A stretch of 64,000 nt of DNA. Origin: Acanthosepion esculentum (taxonomy: Eukaryota > Mollusca > Cephalopoda > Sepiida > Sepiidae). The position numbers were made by a program, and so were the translations under genes. Under the pieces are notes generated by a model. It was not told the DNA's origin. It did not search any database and saw only the letters and a list, made by a program, of their open reading frames with translations. Below, piece by piece: positions 1-10,189 of the stretch. Positions within the stretch are counted from its first letter, which is position 1, and every line of letters begins with the position of its first letter. The DNA is taken from positions 32,660,062-32,724,061 of the forward strand of contig OZ038492.1 in the NCBI GenBank assembly GCA_964036315.1, written 5' to 3'.

Positions 1-479
1 CTTACCTTCACTTCATCTTTGTGTTATAAGGAGTTTTGTTAAAACTGCGCCCCACACATAATAATCAAGGGGGTTGCAATCTGTGGAGTTAGGTGGCCAG
101 ATGTAAGGAGTGATGCGGTTGTTGAAATTGTCTGACAGTCATGACTGGGTTCTCCTGCTTGTGTGGCTTGGTGCAGAGTCCTGTTGCCAGACACAGACTT
201 TCAGCAGCCAGCCTCTTGACCCAGGGCAGCACTATCTCCTCAAGGCACGATTTAGGTCTCCGTGGGAAGATGAATGGAGGCATAACATCGCCATCACTAG
301 TGATCACTCCAAACATCTTCGTAATCACTATTAGACTCATCCAACTCTTTCCAAATTCTCTGCACTGTCCTCAGCTTGACACCCAAACACACTGAGATGT
401 TCAAATTGGAGCTTCCAGTGCGAATGCCAATCATTAGAGCATGCCGTTTCCAAATTTCTGGCGGAATAAATTGCATCAT
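1..479 (-). pseudogene. Mariner-type (DD37D-like) transposase relic
   Basis: Minus-strand remains of a Tc1/mariner transposase. The N-terminal part (about 297-479) reads like the helix-turn-helix region, with RTVQRIWKE near its end. The C-terminal part (about 89-340) contains MFGVITSDGDVMPP. After a frameshift near 89, the frame continues with NPLDYYVWG, the stretch that carries the last catalytic Asp in mariner relatives with a DD37D triad. The N- and C-terminal pieces abut with the middle of the catalytic domain missing, and the element runs off the window start. It cannot encode an active enzyme. The family call is firm; the DD37D subgroup is inferred from the NPLDYY motif. Confidence 0.75.
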
Positions 480-784
480 GGTGCTCTTTTTCTAAAAGAC
501 GGTGCCAGCTATACTGTGCAGTCGACAAAATCAAGAAACAAACAATGTGCATGCATATATATTGTTGTAACCTAGAAAGGGTTACTGAATGAGGAATAAC
601 CAGAACGGAGTCGGAAATGAAAATGGTATTCTTTATAACATCAACAAAATACAATACTCGCCAGCGGCATGAAGTAGGTAAACCACTGTTAGTGGTGAAA
701 TAGACAGCATATTACCTCCAATTACAATAATGTCCAACGTAGTTATGAGGATTGGGACATACTCATTAGTGTTCATAAGTACGA

Positions 785-812
785 AATATATATATATATA
801 TATATATAATGA
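785..812. repeat. (AT)n microsatellite
   Basis: Short AT tract immediately before a SINE. Confidence 0.9.
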
Positions 813-819
813 CATATAT

Positions 820-1118
820 ATATGAAAAATTAATTTCGGTTGAGCCCTCTGGTTTGGGGTGTGAATTTGTAAACAGTGACTATTTATGCTAATACTACAC
901 GACTCTTCGACAGAATTGAGTCACTCTCAGTCACTGTGTGTTTATCCTAATCTAAAAATAAACACGCTAAAATTCACCTTCATTCCGTACCGTTAGCGGT
1001 TAGAAGTTCGGACTGACGCAAATTTAGTCGGGTTTCGATCCTAGCTAGAGGCAACCGGACGTCTAGCCACACTGATGAGCTGTTAAACAGCGAAACAGTC
1101 TGTTTGTGGATGACAAAA

Positions 1119-1122
<4 letters not shown>
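820..1122 (+). mobile_element. tRNA-derived SINE, family A, copy 1
   Basis: Shares its whole length with 55,683-55,962, starting at AAAAATTAATTTCGGTTGA and ending in AACAGCGAAACAGTCTGTnTGTGnATGACA. A pol III B-box-like GGGTTTCGATCC lies at 1,030-1,041. The 3' end runs into an AT tract (1,123-1,150), which behaves like the element's tail. The A-box is eroded in this copy; it is clearer in the related copy at 1,151-1,437. Confidence 0.75.

Positions 1123-1150
<28 letters not shown>
1123..1150. repeat. (AT)n tract between two SINE tails
   Basis: AT tract shared by the 3' ends of two family A SINEs in tail-to-tail orientation. Confidence 0.9.
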
Positions 1151-1153
<3 letters not shown>

Positions 1154-1434
1154 ATTCGCAGACAATACTGTTTCGCTGTATCACAGCTCCTCAGTGCGAC
1201 TAGACTTCTGAATGCCTCAAGCCAGGATTGAAACCCAACCAATTTGGTGTCAGTCAGAGTCTCTACCACTGAGTCAGCCAAATCTAGCTTATTGTTTTTA
1301 CAAATGTAAACAAACCAGCCATAGTGCTCCATTCATTTTAGTGAAGAGCTTCGTATTAACGCAGGTGGCTGTTGTTTTAAGAATTAGGTTGTCATTCAAC
1401 AGTGCTCAATTGAAAATATATTTTCAAGAGCTAA

Positions 1435-1437
<3 letters not shown>
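1151..1437 (-). mobile_element. tRNA-derived SINE, family A, copy 2
   Basis: Minus-strand copy matching 58,611-58,911. On the minus strand it has a good pol III A-box, TGACTCAGTGGTAGAG (1,261-1,276), then a B-box-like GGGTTTCAATCC (1,225-1,236), then the family A tail GAGCTGTGATACAGCGAAAC. About 150 bp lie upstream of the A-box, so the tRNA-like promoter is internal to the conserved unit. Its tail faces copy 1 across an AT tract. Confidence 0.75.

Positions 1438-1516
<79 letters not shown>
1438..1516. repeat. (AT)n microsatellite
   Basis: About 78 bp of uninterrupted AT. Confidence 0.95.
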
Positions 1517-1517
<1 letters not shown>

Positions 1518-1526
1518 TCACACACA

Positions 1527-1815
1527 CGCCCCCGGAAAATTTTATTCCGGTCGAGCACTATCGAATTTGTAAACAATGACTACTACTGCTAATACTGCAA
1601 AGTCCTTCTATGAATTTACCCCACTTGGTCATTGGCGTGTTTATTCGAAGAATAAGTACGTAAAAAAATCCGCTTTCTCGCTGTGAGCTCAAGGGTAAAA
1701 TCTCCGACTGATGTCACATCAGTTGGGTCTCGATCCCGGCTTGAGACAAACGGATATCTAGGCACACTGATGAGCTGTGATACAGCGAAACAGTCTGTCT
1801 GTGGATGACAATATA
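1527..1815 (+). mobile_element. tRNA-derived SINE, family A, copy 3
   Basis: Diverged family A copy. It keeps the 5' segment with GAATTTGTAAACAATGACTA, a B-box-like GGGTCTCGATCCC near 1,725-1,737, and the tail CTGATGAGCTGTGATACAGC. It again ends in an AT tract followed by (AG)n. Confidence 0.65.
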
Positions 1816-1817
1816 CG

Positions 1818-1871
<54 letters not shown>
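1816..1871. repeat. (AT)n-(AG)n compound microsatellite
   Basis: AT tract then AG tract, the same order as at 4,051-4,100 and 55,965-56,026. Confidence 0.9.
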
Positions 1872-1874
<3 letters not shown>

Positions 1875-2100
1875 GAATATAGAAGTCAACACTCAGAGGC
1901 GACAGGCTGTTTCATGTTAGACGCAATCTTCGGGCGGAACCGTTGCAAACCTTTTGCCGAAGTTAGGGGTCCGGAGAACCCCGGTTGAGAGACGCTGCGC
2001 TAGAGAGTAAAAATAAAAAAGAGGATCGCACGATGATCTAAAACACTGTCTAAAAGTGGCGACCCAAACCATAGACGAAAAGTAAACGAATCCGCATCTG
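1872..2100. other. Unassigned; contains a short dispersed repeat
   Basis: The first 60 bp (AGAAGTCAACACTcAGAGGCGACAG and onward) recur in reverse complement at about 56,550-56,615. In both places the match begins next to family A SINE and AG/AT tracts, so it may belong to the same composite repeat. No coding capacity seen. Confidence 0.4.
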
Positions 2101-2120
2101 ATATACCCTTCAGAACAGCA

Positions 2121-2172
2121 AATACCCTGTAGACATATCAGCTTGGAGAAGCTGATATGTCTACAGGGTATT
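2121..2172. repeat. Perfect 24-bp hairpin with 4-nt loop
   Basis: Arms 2,121-2,144 and 2,149-2,172 are exact reverse complements around GGAG. The arm begins AATACCCTGTAGACATATCA. Confidence 0.95.
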
Positions 2173-2239
2173 AAGACAAAAAGAGAAAGGTCTGGGAAAT
2201 TGTACGACTTGTCTTCTTTGCGTCAAGGAATTGTTGGAA

Positions 2240-2590
2240 AAATTCAGATATCTGTTTATATCTCTGAAATGAGGTATTTTGATTACTTACACTATTTACA
2301 TTATTCGCACTGTTATCCTTATCTTCTTTGCCATATTCACAACGTTTCGACCGTTGTACGCTCCGGCCTTCTTCAGGTGATTTGAATTTCGAACCGAACC
2401 CTTTATTTCGTCTCTCGTGGTATATTGTTCTAGTTCCACGTGTCATGCCTCTTCCGGATGACTCAGTTATATCTCTTTAACTCAACACGCCAAGTTTGGT
2501 TCACCACTGCTGTGACCTGGTATTGAACTCTTTGCGCCTAATCAATGGATACAACCAACGTCTTTATCCACTGGGCCATGTGTCCTTGTG
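2240..2590 (-). mobile_element. tRNA-derived SINE, family B, copy 1
   Basis: On the minus strand: A-box TGGCCCAGTGGATAAAG (2,562-2,578), B-box-like GAGTTCAATACC (2,519-2,530), a body with ACACGTGGAACTAGAACAAT, then the core CACCTGAAGAAGGCCGGAGC and an AATAATGTAAATA-type 3' region. It matches copies at 17,262-17,530 and 62,520-62,750. This is the most complete family B copy in the window. Confidence 0.8.
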
Positions 2591-2592
2591 GA

Positions 2593-2735
2593 ATTAGAAC
2601 AATCTACCCCGGGTTCGGTTAGAAATTCAAATCACCTGAAGAAGGCCGGAGCGTACAACAGAAGAAATGTTGTAAATATGTCAATGAAGATGAGGTTAAC
2701 AGTCTGAATAATATAAATAATGTAAGTAGGAATTA
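2593..2735 (+). mobile_element. tRNA-derived SINE, family B, 5'-truncated copy
   Basis: Plus-strand fragment from GGAATTAGAACAATCTACCC through CACCTGAAGAAGGCCGGAGC to AATAATATAAATAATGTAAG. It abuts the head of copy 1 in the opposite orientation. Confidence 0.7.
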
Positions 2736-3524
2736 AGATTTTCGGTCCGTACAATATCAGAACACTATTTAGACATTTTGGCGGGGTTTGCATGAAAAGG
2801 AAAATTCCCTGCCAACTGTATGGTCTTTTTTTCGTTTTCTTTTCACATTTCTGGTTTTTTACTTTTTCTTCTGGTTGCTTGTTTTTCTTGTTTTTTTCTT
2901 CTTTTGTTCTTTCGTCGAAGCATTATTTGACTAGTTTATTCTTTATGGGTTCTCATTTGCTACCTATATTGGGGTCTCTTTTTTTTTAGCGGAGAGTGTC
3001 TGTTTTTACAACACACCAGAAAACATATTTTTGTAACAGTGGGCCGAACTGTATCGGCCATTTGCAATTTCTTAAATACTTTTCAGTTACATTTCTCTAC
3101 TCTTCAAACAATAAAAAAAAAGAACAGAAAGGAAAACCAATTCTAAAATCACAAATACGGACAGAAAAAAATTGCTAAATGAAACTCAGAGTATACAAAA
3201 TTACAGACAAAACATGTCTGAAGTAAATACAAGAACAGAACAAGAGATTTAATAAATAAAAAAGAAGTCCGGCATTGTTACGCTGAAATTGCAAACGAAA
3301 GAAAATCAACTCGTAATAAGAAAATACATTCAAAAAGAAATTAGGATAAAATCTGAAAACAAAAAACCTAACGTTTATTTCTGAATGAAAGTTTGTACTG
3401 ACAACGGATCGCTCTATGAGAATCAGCGCCGTGGTTCAAATACCTGACTAAAGATATAGCCCCTTAATCTCGTCGGCTCTCGCAACTTCACTTTCTTTAA
3501 CTCGTTATCTATTTCACTCACTGT
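2736..3524. other. Unassigned, no gene seen
   Basis: T-rich then A-rich single-copy-looking sequence. The small open frames have low-complexity, Phe-rich translations and no recognisable domain. Confidence 0.5.
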
Positions 3525-3625
3525 TTTAGTTAACTCTCTCTCTCACTTTCTCTCTCACGTTCTCTCACACACTATCTCTCTCGCTCTCTCTCTCTCTCTT
3601 TCACACACACACACACACTTCGCAC
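3525..3625. repeat. (CT)n and (CA)n low-complexity tract
   Basis: Imperfect TCTC repeats followed by a short CACA run. Confidence 0.85.
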
Positions 3626-3694
3626 ACGCCAACGGTCGGCTCAATTTCAATCCAATTTAGACAGCTGATACATTTTCTACTTGAAGTAATTTGA

Positions 3695-3841
3695 CTAAGA
3701 AGGATTCAGCGAATGATAATTGCCAACTTGTTCGCAAAGGTTTATATCAGGGACGAAGTGTACAGATAAGTATGAACAGACAAATAGGATCAGACCGACT
3801 TTGATAGATATATAGATAGATACTTAGAAACAGAATTATAC

Positions 3842-3887
<46 letters not shown>

Positions 3888-4055
3888 GTGAACAGCATCA
3901 AGTAGATAGATAGATTCAAGAAGGATTCAGCGAATAATTGCCAATTTGTTCGCAAAGGTATTATATCAGGGGCGAACTGTACAGATAAGCATGAACAAAT
4001 AGAATCAGACTGACTTAAATAGATATATAGATAGTTAGAAACATAATTATATATG

Positions 4056-4060
<5 letters not shown>
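3695..4060. repeat. Tandem duplication of about 215 bp
   Basis: The segment starting GAAGGATTCAGCGAATnATA recurs at 3,918. Both copies continue through TTGTTCGCAAAGGT, ATATCAGGG and TAGATAGATA, ending in the GATA-rich zone. Confidence 0.8.
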
Positions 4061-4099
<39 letters not shown>

Positions 4100-4141
4100 T
4101 GAACAGTATCAAGTAGATAGATAGATATGGACAGCATCAAG

Positions 4142-4195
<54 letters not shown>

Positions 4196-4206
4196 TGAAC
4201 AGACCG

Positions 4207-4267
<61 letters not shown>

Positions 4268-4279
4268 TGAACAGACCGG

Positions 4280-4327
<48 letters not shown>

Positions 4328-4339
4328 TGAACAGACCGG

Positions 4340-4402
<63 letters not shown>
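3840..4402. repeat. (GATA)n array with a higher-order unit
   Basis: Long GATA tracts interrupted by an AT/AG patch (4,051-4,100). Between about 4,190 and 4,402 the tracts are separated by a spacer ATGAACAGACCGGGATAGAT repeated roughly every 60-70 bp. The long Leu-Ser-Ile-Tyr frame on the minus strand is only a translation of the repeat. Confidence 0.95.
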
Positions 4403-4405
<3 letters not shown>

Positions 4406-4865
4406 GAACTGCTGATAATTTGCCCGCGGATATTTTCGTTTATCATCTTTGGAAAACTTGCAAAGACTCCATCACCTCGACATTAACGCACGACTATTAG
4501 TTTACCTCAGACTTGTATTGCTACTTCGTGAATAGATTCATGCATGAGAACTTGCGTTTATATTGCAATCAAAGAAAATGTAGAGAAGATGAAGATTTTA
4601 GATTATCGCTGTAATTAAGCTCGTTCTTTTTAGATCCACGAATGCAGATTAAAATTTCTTGAATCTTTTCCTTAAAATTAAACAGAAATAATGGTTAAAT
4701 ACATGTCAAAGTAAAGAATGGTTGATAACCGTGCCAGTGTTTAGTCAATTATAAGCCTATTATGTTCACCTGGATTCCTCGGAGAGATTACACATACACA
4801 CACGCATATACATGCATGTACGCACATGCTTCCTATGTGTGAACAAGTACATATCGGAATGTACA

Positions 4866-4868
<3 letters not shown>
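4403..4868. other. Unassigned, no gene seen
   Basis: AT-rich sequence with no recognised repeat or coding signal. Confidence 0.5.
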
Positions 4869-5613
<745 letters not shown>

Positions 5614-5879
5614 TATATACTTTAAAAATTGAAGATCAGTTGAATTCGCAATCTTGGTTGCAAACTTAGGGTATCCTCGGAGGAATTTTATCAATTATCA
5701 GCGCTATATTTTGAAAAAAAAACTAATGTACGATATATTATTCATAAAAATAAACAAACACACGACTTTGGGTGTAATAGAAAGGGAGGAGGGGGAGGAG
5801 GAGGAGGACGTGAATGAAGAAGAAGAAGTAAATGAGGAAGGAGCTAGAGAAGAAAAGCAAGGTTATTATATATGTGTCG
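5614..5879. other. Unassigned with GAG/GAA-rich patch
   Basis: Contains a purine-rich GGAGGA/GAAGAA stretch (about 5,786-5,850) that translates to poly-Glu. No protein family recognised. Confidence 0.5.
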
Positions 5880-6105
5880 GTGTTGGGGAGGTAAGTGAAA
5901 TATATATTTTTTTATCCAGCCTCATATGTGCTTAAAAGGTTTTTTTTGTGTATGCCTGGGCAATGAGTATGCTCTGATCCTTTGTGAATATCTATGTGGA
6001 TTATACAACAGTATGTTGGTACACTTCAAAAACTCTGGACGACCAGAGACTGGCTTCTGATCTCTCCTGTGGTCTAGCTCTAACAGCTCAGCGAGGGAAA
6101 AACTG
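5880..6105 (-). pseudogene. CR1/jockey-like LINE, ORF2 C-terminal fragment
   Basis: Nearly identical to 11,845-12,080. On the minus strand it encodes a piece of the LINE C-terminal region (DHRRDQKSVSGRPEFLK), matching the SHRRD segment of the better LINE at 46.5 kb. It abuts a plus-strand piece of the same LINE type at about 6,106, so this is an inverted junction. Confidence 0.65.
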
Positions 6106-6425
6106 ACTGGTTACATTGAATGCTTCGAAAACCAAACTAGTGATCCGTCGATCGAACCCTGACTTTCACCAATCGCGATGAACGGGTGTTCCCTCAGGAA
6201 GCCCCCATGTCTTGAGCGTCCATTGGGACTTAAACGCAGCCCAGACCCCTCAGGTGGGACCCCCGTACATAAGATCCACCGCTAAAGATGCTGGACTAAT
6301 GGTCGGTTCCCTGTACCTCTCCAGCGAGTACATCCCTACTCCTGCTAGCCTCTACCTTTTCAAGAGACAGACCAGGCTTCAAATCGTGTACTTTATAGCA
6401 CCTTTTCGTGCATGTTTATACATAT
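6106..6425 (+). pseudogene. CR1/jockey-like LINE, post-RT fragment
   Basis: Plus-strand relic of the region after the reverse transcriptase palm. Fragments such as NASKTKLV and AKDAGLMVGSLYLSSEY align with the corresponding parts at 54.64-54.86 kb and 46.1-46.3 kb. Broken by stops. It is followed by (ATT)n and the dispersed repeat that also follows the LINE end at 10.7 kb. Confidence 0.65.
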
Positions 6426-6439
6426 ATTATTATTATTAT

Positions 6440-7110
6440 TATTAAAATATAAGTAAAAACGTTCAATACTTATCGAATATCAACTGAGAGTTTCGTAATA
6501 TTGAATCCCGCATCGTAACCTTCGACAAGAATGACTGCACTGACTGCAGAAAATCTATTTTATAAACGCGTATTTATACGCTGACGTTCAAATTTAATTT
6601 CTACGATTACAACTCACGAGTTCCTCACAACAATTGAAAAGTCAAATATTCACCTTTCGTTTTTAACTTTAAATTTAAAATTCAAGTTACAGTAATCACG
6701 CTAGCTCTTCACAATAAATAATCATGTTTTTATTATATATTTTTCATTTTTTTTTATTTACTTTTATTTATACACCCATAAAACGCCAGCAATACAAACA
6801 AAATTACATATATACAGAATAAGTGTATATCAAGTAAACGAATTCCCCCGTCTCACTTAGCACAATCTCAGTTGTACAGTGTAACCCGGATATAAGAGAG
6901 TTGTCGGGACCGGAGAAGAAGTATCTTATATCCTGGTTTCTCTTATATCCGGATTTGGTCTATTTTGTTTTATTAACACAGGCTCCAATTTGGGACCAGA
7001 GAAAATCTCTCTTATATCCGGGTTTCTTTTATATCTAGATTTCTCTTATATCCGGGTCTCTTATATCCGGGTTACACTATTTTTATTACAGCCCAGAAAG
7101 TCTCAAGATT
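6440..7110 (+). repeat. Dispersed repeat downstream of LINE end, copy 1 (interrupted by a MITE)
   Basis: From AGTAAAAACGTTCAATACTT to CTCAAGA it is closely similar to 10,733-11,190. The only large difference is a 201-bp insertion at 6,877-7,077. Both copies sit just downstream of a CR1-like LINE C-terminus, so this may be LINE 3' flank or 3'UTR. Confidence 0.8.
6877..7077. mobile_element. Pogo/Tigger-like MITE with TA target duplication
   Basis: Begins CAGTGTAACCCGGATATAAG and ends TCTTATATCCGGGTTACAC, with internal repeats of CTCTTATATCCGGG. It is flanked by TA (6,875-6,876 and 7,078-7,079). The paralogous repeat at about 11,150-11,165 has the empty site, GTTGTATTTTTATT. TA duplication plus CAGTGTAACC-type ends fit the pogo/Tigger group; that assignment is inference. 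Confidence 0.75.
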
Positions 7111-7194
7111 TTGGTCCTTTGGGACTTCAACTCAACTCAGACCTCAAGTAGAGCTTTTAGCAACCCGCTACCACTTTCTTATCAATGTTGAATT

Positions 7195-9224
7195 TAGGGA
7201 TGTCCAATTTAGGCCTTTTTAGCGTTTTTTTTTAGTTGTTTTTTTTTTCAGTTGAAAGACACATTAATTTGTAAATTCTTGTAAAAATTAAGTACTTGTT
7301 GGAATTTAATGAAATCTTCAGAACTTATTCAGAAATGAATGAACTTATTTTAGAAATGTTTGTCTCTTTGAAAGTCATGGTATAAATATTTTTTTTTTAT
7401 ATCTGTTACCCACCTCGAACTTAATTTTATGAAAACTCAAAAAGATTTTATTTGCAACCTGAATTTTTTTTTAATTAAATGCACAAAACTCTGAAAAATC
7501 TAAATCATCGATTTTTTTGTTAAAAAAATGTCCAAGATTGTCCAAACTTTTACCTCAATTGTAAAAATACAAAACCCAATAAAACTAAGACAATATTTAA
7601 TTAAGAAAGTTTTTAATGGCTTTTCTGAATAATATATACGAAGGTAATTATTATCTGAAAGAAAAAAAATTTTTTGACGAAAAATGAATTTTTACATTAA
7701 TTTATTTTTTGTTTCAATTTTAAATACACAATAGTGACAATATGACAAAAGGTTGTTATATATTTATAAATTAAGTTCTTTCTGCAACCTTATGGAAATG
7801 ATATATTATGTTCTCTACTTTTTAAAGATCATAAATTTGAAAGCTTATTAAAATCTGACAACCAATGAAATTTTTTAAATAATTTTTAATATTCCAAAAT
7901 TGTATTTAAAATTGTCTCCAACGAAAGTATGGATGCACATCTTGAAATAATGTCACGTGAGTAGTTTCCCTTGATAGAAGCAAGTTTTTCTTTTTTACTT
8001 CAGAAATGGCTTTGATTCGTTCAGTAACAACAAAACAACGCTTGTCAAGTTTTCTGAATATCGTCGTATTATTTTCAATTTTTTTTCTTTTTCTATTCAA
8101 ATATAATCGAATAGTGGGATAAAAGAAAATATCGACTATTTACAATTACAAAAAAAAAAAAAACGCCCTTGGAAGTCCACCCAAATTTTCAAGTTTGAAA
8201 TCGAATGCATAAATTCATTGTACATTACTTTGGAATTATTATCCACACGACAAATTATCAATTAAAACGATTTTTGGAGTTTAAATTTTCTGGAGTTAGC
8301 TCGCTACTACTAAATACTTGTTGAGTCAAAACCAACATAGCATGTTAATTTTATTAATAAATAAAATAAAACTCATTACTGCCATATCATAATTATTAAT
8401 AAATAGAAAAAAATCTGCCTTAATAAAAAGAAATAAAATCTCATTTCATTAAGTTAACCCGTTTCAATTAATGGTGTTTCATGTAATTTTTATATTCTCA
8501 GAAAAATATTTCATGACTGAAATAATAAACCTCAATTTAAAAAAATGTATTTTTTTTACTGTTTTATTTTTACTTGTAAAATTTAATTTTCTTTCATAAT
8601 TTAAATGTTATTTTCAGTGCAGAATTCTTCCTCAAACGTAAGGTAAAAAAAAAAAAATTTGAAAGTGAATTTTTTTTTTAAATCTACTAACCAGATTCAC
8701 TTAAAATTAGAAAGAATTATATCACTTCTGCGCTACCGTCCGATAAATTTCCCTGCCTTAAGTTGTCAATATATTGACATACATCAATTAACGCCTGTCA
8801 AAATAGACCACCTCGGTTGGAAATATCTCTCTTAAAAAATTTTCTGCTAAAAATGTAAGTAATGTTTCTTTCAAATTACATTAAGTATACTTTAATCATT
8901 CTAAATTTCCTAAGATAACAAAAGAAAAAGGTGTAATTGATTTTTCATGATTTTTTAACTAACAAACTATGATCTTTCGACAGAAATGTCGATAAGTTCG
9001 ATTTTACGAAATTTTTTTGACTCGAAAAAAAAACAAGATTTTTTAATAAAATTTTTAACATTTATAGGAAGGATTAAAAAATCTGAAAAAATATTCAGAA
9101 AATACTTTGGTCTTTCCTCTTTAATAAGAACATAAATATTTAAACGTTAAAAATTGTTTTATCAATTTGGGGACCTTTTGTCGTCAAGGTATACCACTTT
9201 TTAGCGAAATATTGGACATACCTA
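7195..9224. mobile_element. Non-autonomous hAT-like DNA element, 2,030 bp
   Basis: The left end TAGGGATGTCCAATTT and right end ATATTGGACATACCTA are imperfect terminal inverted repeats (about 14 of 16 matching). They are flanked by an identical 8-bp direct repeat GTTGAATT (7,187-7,194 and 9,225-9,232). TAG...CTA ends with an 8-bp target duplication are the hAT superfamily pattern. The interior is very AT-rich with no transposase-like frame, so it would depend on an enzyme supplied elsewhere. Confidence 0.7.
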
Positions 9225-9299
9225 GTTGAATTTTATTCAGCTTCATACAGATTTTCAGGACAACTTCTAATCAACTTCTAATTAGTCAATAGAGACGTG

Positions 9300-9480
9300 G
9301 GCGTTGCAATCCACCCACGTACAAATACTTTTCCAGCGCGTGACCAATTCAAAATTTCCCGCCAATTTTCTGTAATCCTGTCACGTGATTACATTAATTA
9401 TAAATAGCAGACACGTGCTTGCTCATTCCTTCCTTCTCACTACAAGATGTAGTTGTAAAAGCATTCTCGTCTCGACCATG
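9300..9480 (+). promoter_or_regulatory. Promoter-like segment: TATA box between two E-boxes
   Basis: TATAAATAG at 9,399-9,407 is bracketed by two palindromic CACGTG E-boxes (9,382-9,387 and 9,412-9,417). About 80 bp downstream is CCATGTAAGTAC, where GTAAGT is a good splice-donor match. The segment lies directly 5' of the minisatellite element that starts at 9,505, in the same orientation. No coding exon is attached, so function is unproven. Confidence 0.35.
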
Positions 9481-9504
9481 TAAGTACTTGACTCCTCCCG
9501 TCCT

Positions 9505-9715
9505 GGGTATGACGGTAAACTGCATCCGCGTCCATGGGTATGACGGTAAACTGCATCCGCGTCCATGGGTATGACGGTAAACTGCATCCGCGTCCATGGG
9601 TATGACGGTAAACTGCATCCGCATCTATGGGTATGACGGTAAACTGCATCCGCGTCCATGGGTATGACGGTAAACTGCATATGCATACTGGGTACGGCGA
9701 TAAACTATGTCCAAC
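9505..9715. repeat. Minisatellite module B, 31-bp period, about 7 copies
   Basis: Unit GGGTATGACGGTAAACTGCA + TCCGCGTCCAT. Units start near 9,505, 9,536, 9,567, 9,598, 9,629 and 9,660, with a diverged last copy. It is homologous in reverse complement to the 30-bp units at 23.8-24.75 kb. Confidence 0.95.
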
Positions 9716-9776
9716 AGAAAGGCTGTTTTTGGAAAAATAAGGTTGTCGGCTATACGTTTTTTGAAAAATAGTATTA

Positions 9777-10095
9777 CCAGCAATACATTTTCGAACAATA
9801 CATTTTTGAAAACCAAATGTTGCCAGCAATATATTTTGAAAACCAAATGTTTCCAGCAATACATTTTTGAAAACCAAATGTTTCCAGCAATACATTTTTG
9901 AAAACCAAATGTCTCCAGCAATACATTTTTGAAAACCAAATGTCTCCAGCAATACATTTTTGAAAACCAAATGTTTCCAGCAATACATTTTTGGAATACC
10001 AAATGTCTCCAGCAATACATTTTTGAAAACCAAATGTCTCCAGCAATACATTTTTGAAAACCAAATGTCTCCAGCAATACATTTTTGAAACCCAA
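9777..10095. repeat. Minisatellite module A, 31-bp period, 9-10 copies
   Basis: Unit CCAGCAATACATTTTTGAAA + ACCAAATGTCT. CCAG starts at 9,823, 9,853, 9,884, 9,915, 9,946, 9,977, 10,009, 10,040 and 10,071, with a diverged copy at 9,777. The open minus-strand frames are repeat translations. Confidence 0.95.
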
Positions 10096-10189
10096 ATGAA
10101 AGTCACTCAAAATCATTTTCGGCATAAAATGACCCCTAAGGTTGGAATGCCGTTAAACAAAACAACCAAACCCAAACCAAACCTGACTC

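Larger units (their letters stand above)
9505..10185 (+). mobile_element. Minisatellite-bearing element, copy 1 (LINE-I tail partner)
   Basis: Order on the plus strand: module B tandem array (9,505-9,715), a unique linker with TATGTCCAACAGAAAGGCTG, module A tandem array (9,823-10,095), then a conserved 3' end TTTCGGCATAAAATGACCCC...GGTTGGAATGCCG (10,117-10,155) and an AAACC-rich tail to 10,185. The same order and 3' end occur at 23.4-24.76 kb (minus) and 49.44-49.86 kb (plus). The 3' end also matches the end of the I-like LINE at 19.13-19.18 kb. No protein is predicted to be made. Confidence 0.7.

Noticed and set aside
4015..4446. 143-residue Leu-Ser-Ile-Tyr open frame
   Set aside because: It is a translation of the (GATA)n array; tetranucleotide repeats stay open in all frames by chance.
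5654..5935. Acidic poly-Glu protein
   Set aside because: Purine-rich low-complexity DNA with no domain; the frame runs into a LINE fragment on the other strand.
9505..10095. Regular 31-bp repeats considered as a CRISPR array
   Set aside because: Units are contiguous with no unique spacers, and the sequence context is eukaryotic.
9440..10125. 203- and 166-residue minus-strand frames with Cys/Trp-rich repeats
   Set aside because: They translate 31-bp minisatellite units, with the frame cycling every unit. No sign of protein-level constraint.
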